From NCBI GenBank assembly GCA_963697525.1, contig OY969087.1:2914001-2978000 (forward strand): a stretch of DNA of 64,000 bases, written 5' to 3'. The notes beneath the pieces were generated by a model that had not been told where the DNA came from, did not search any database, and saw only the letters and a program-made list of their open reading frames with translations. This document shows positions 63,540-64,000 of this stretch, piece by piece. Numbering within the stretch: position 1 is the stretch's first letter; each line of letters begins with the position of its first letter. This DNA is from Bradymonas sp963697525 (lineage in GTDB: Bacteria > Myxococcota_A > Bradymonadia > Bradymonadales > Bradymonadaceae). Made by a program: the position numbers and the translations under genes.

Positions 63540-64000
63540 GCCGCGAGCTTCTCGACGAAATCGATCGCCTATTCAACTTGCCGGCCGACGAGCTGGATGA
63601 CGAGGCCCGTGAGGTCTTCGAGGACTTCCTCGGCCACCTGGAGGCCGGGGAGCTGCGCGCGGCTACTCCGCCCGGCGAGGGCGCGTCCAGCCCGCGCTGG
63701 GAGGTCCAGGCGTCGGTCAAGCGCGGCATCCTGCTGGGCTTTCGCCTGGGGCATAATCAGCCGATGGCGCCCGCCGGTCCGCTGCAATTCAGCGACAAGG
63801 ACACCTATCCCACCCAGCAGCTTCCCACCGCCGAGCGCAACATCCGGGTGGTCCCCGGGGGCAGCTCGGTGCGCCGGGGCGCCTATGTGGGCAACAGCGT
63901 CACGATGATGCCGCCGGCGTACGTCAACGTCGGGGCCTACGTCGATGATGGCACCATGGTCGACTCCCACGCGCTGGTGGGGAGCTGCGCCCAGATCGGC
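63536..64000 (+). CDS. dapD: 2,3,4,5-tetrahydropyridine-2,6-dicarboxylate N-succinyltransferase (partial, 3' end beyond window)
   Basis: The first 155 residues of DapD, which succinylates tetrahydrodipicolinate in the lysine and meso-diaminopimelate pathway. Visible motifs include WEVQASVKRGILLGFRLG, VVPGGSSVRRGAYVGNSV and MPPAYVNVGAYVDDGTMVDS, the start of the left-handed beta helix. The ATG overlaps the stop of the CDF gene (ATGA), so translation is coupled. The reading frame is open to the last base. Confidence 0.93.
   Translation, partial: MSRELLDEIDRLFNLPADELDDEAREVFEDFLGHLEAGELRAATPPGEGASSPRWEVQASVKRGILLGFRLGHNQPMAPAGPLQFSDKDTYPTQQLPTAERNIRVVPGGSSVRRGAYVGNSVTMMPPAYVNVGAYVDDGTMVDSHALVGSCAQIG

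Overview
This is a GC-rich chromosomal window, densely coded on both strands. The content suggests a delta-proteobacterial lineage of the Myxococcota/Bradymonadales type. The reasons are many lipoproteins with Asp-rich TSP3-like repeats, a VWA lipoprotein, FHA domains fused into pilus machinery, CX4CH/CX5CH cytochrome-like lipoproteins, a pseudokinase, and housekeeping genes of proteobacterial type (rplU-rpmA-obg, ccm System I, moaA, dapD, secG). The taxon is inferred from gene content only. No rRNA, tRNA, CRISPR array, transposase or prophage gene was recognised.

Layout. 0-5.1 kb: a GT4 glycosyltransferase, a small membrane protein, a DUF4153-like membrane protein, and a c-type cytochrome lipoprotein carrying seven Cys-rich repeats. 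5.1-6.1 kb: non-coding sequence with a 68-bp tandem repeat. 6.1-16 kb: a frameshifted TrmA/RumA-like protein lacking the catalytic residues, a PQQ-propeller-like lipoprotein, two SDR-type reductases, a triple-REC diguanylate cyclase, 4-hydroxyphenylpyruvate dioxygenase and an HD hydrolase. 16.2-27.8 kb: a Tad/Flp pilus locus (cpaB, secretin, FHA-CpaF, tadB, tadC, FHA protein, TPR lipoprotein, Flp-like pilin) ending in a frameshifted GT-C-like membrane protein. 27.8-33.9 kb, minus strand: cytochrome c maturation genes ccmB, ccmA, two CcmI-like proteins, ccmF and ccmE, most of them overlapping by 4 bp. 34.2-39.6 kb, minus strand: moaA, a His/Arg/Lys-tailed lipoprotein, a pseudokinase with four Thr motifs, and a second CpaF-type ATPase. 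39.6-40.7 kb: a repeat-rich non-coding gap. 40.7-42 kb: ccmC, a ccmD-like gene and a 60-residue membrane protein. 42-44.7 kb, minus strand: obg, rpmA, rplU and trmH. 45.3-49.2 kb: a three-gene surface locus (VWA lipoprotein, cytochrome-like lipoprotein, outer-membrane barrel). 49.2-58.2 kb, minus strand: a BNR-propeller lipoprotein, an OmpA-family protein, a 1435-residue TPR protein and a small TPR protein. 58.3-64 kb: an orphan lysine 5,6-aminomutase beta subunit (kamE), a CYTH enzyme, a pentapeptide protein, a periplasmic protein, secG, a cation diffusion facilitator, and dapD running off the end.

Working together. The Tad locus and the CpaF/pseudokinase pair share a phospho-recognition theme: two FHA domains in one locus, and four repeated Thr-centred motifs on a catalytically dead kinase beside a second CpaF ATPase. 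The ccm genes are split into two blocks about 7 kb apart and would mature the c-type cytochromes, including the lipoprotein cytochrome at 3.6-5.1 kb. Intergenic DNA is unusually rich in short tandem arrays: 8-bp units at four places, a 68-bp unit, an 18-bp unit and hexamer-like units. These and the loss-of-catalysis proteins are the most unusual features of the window.
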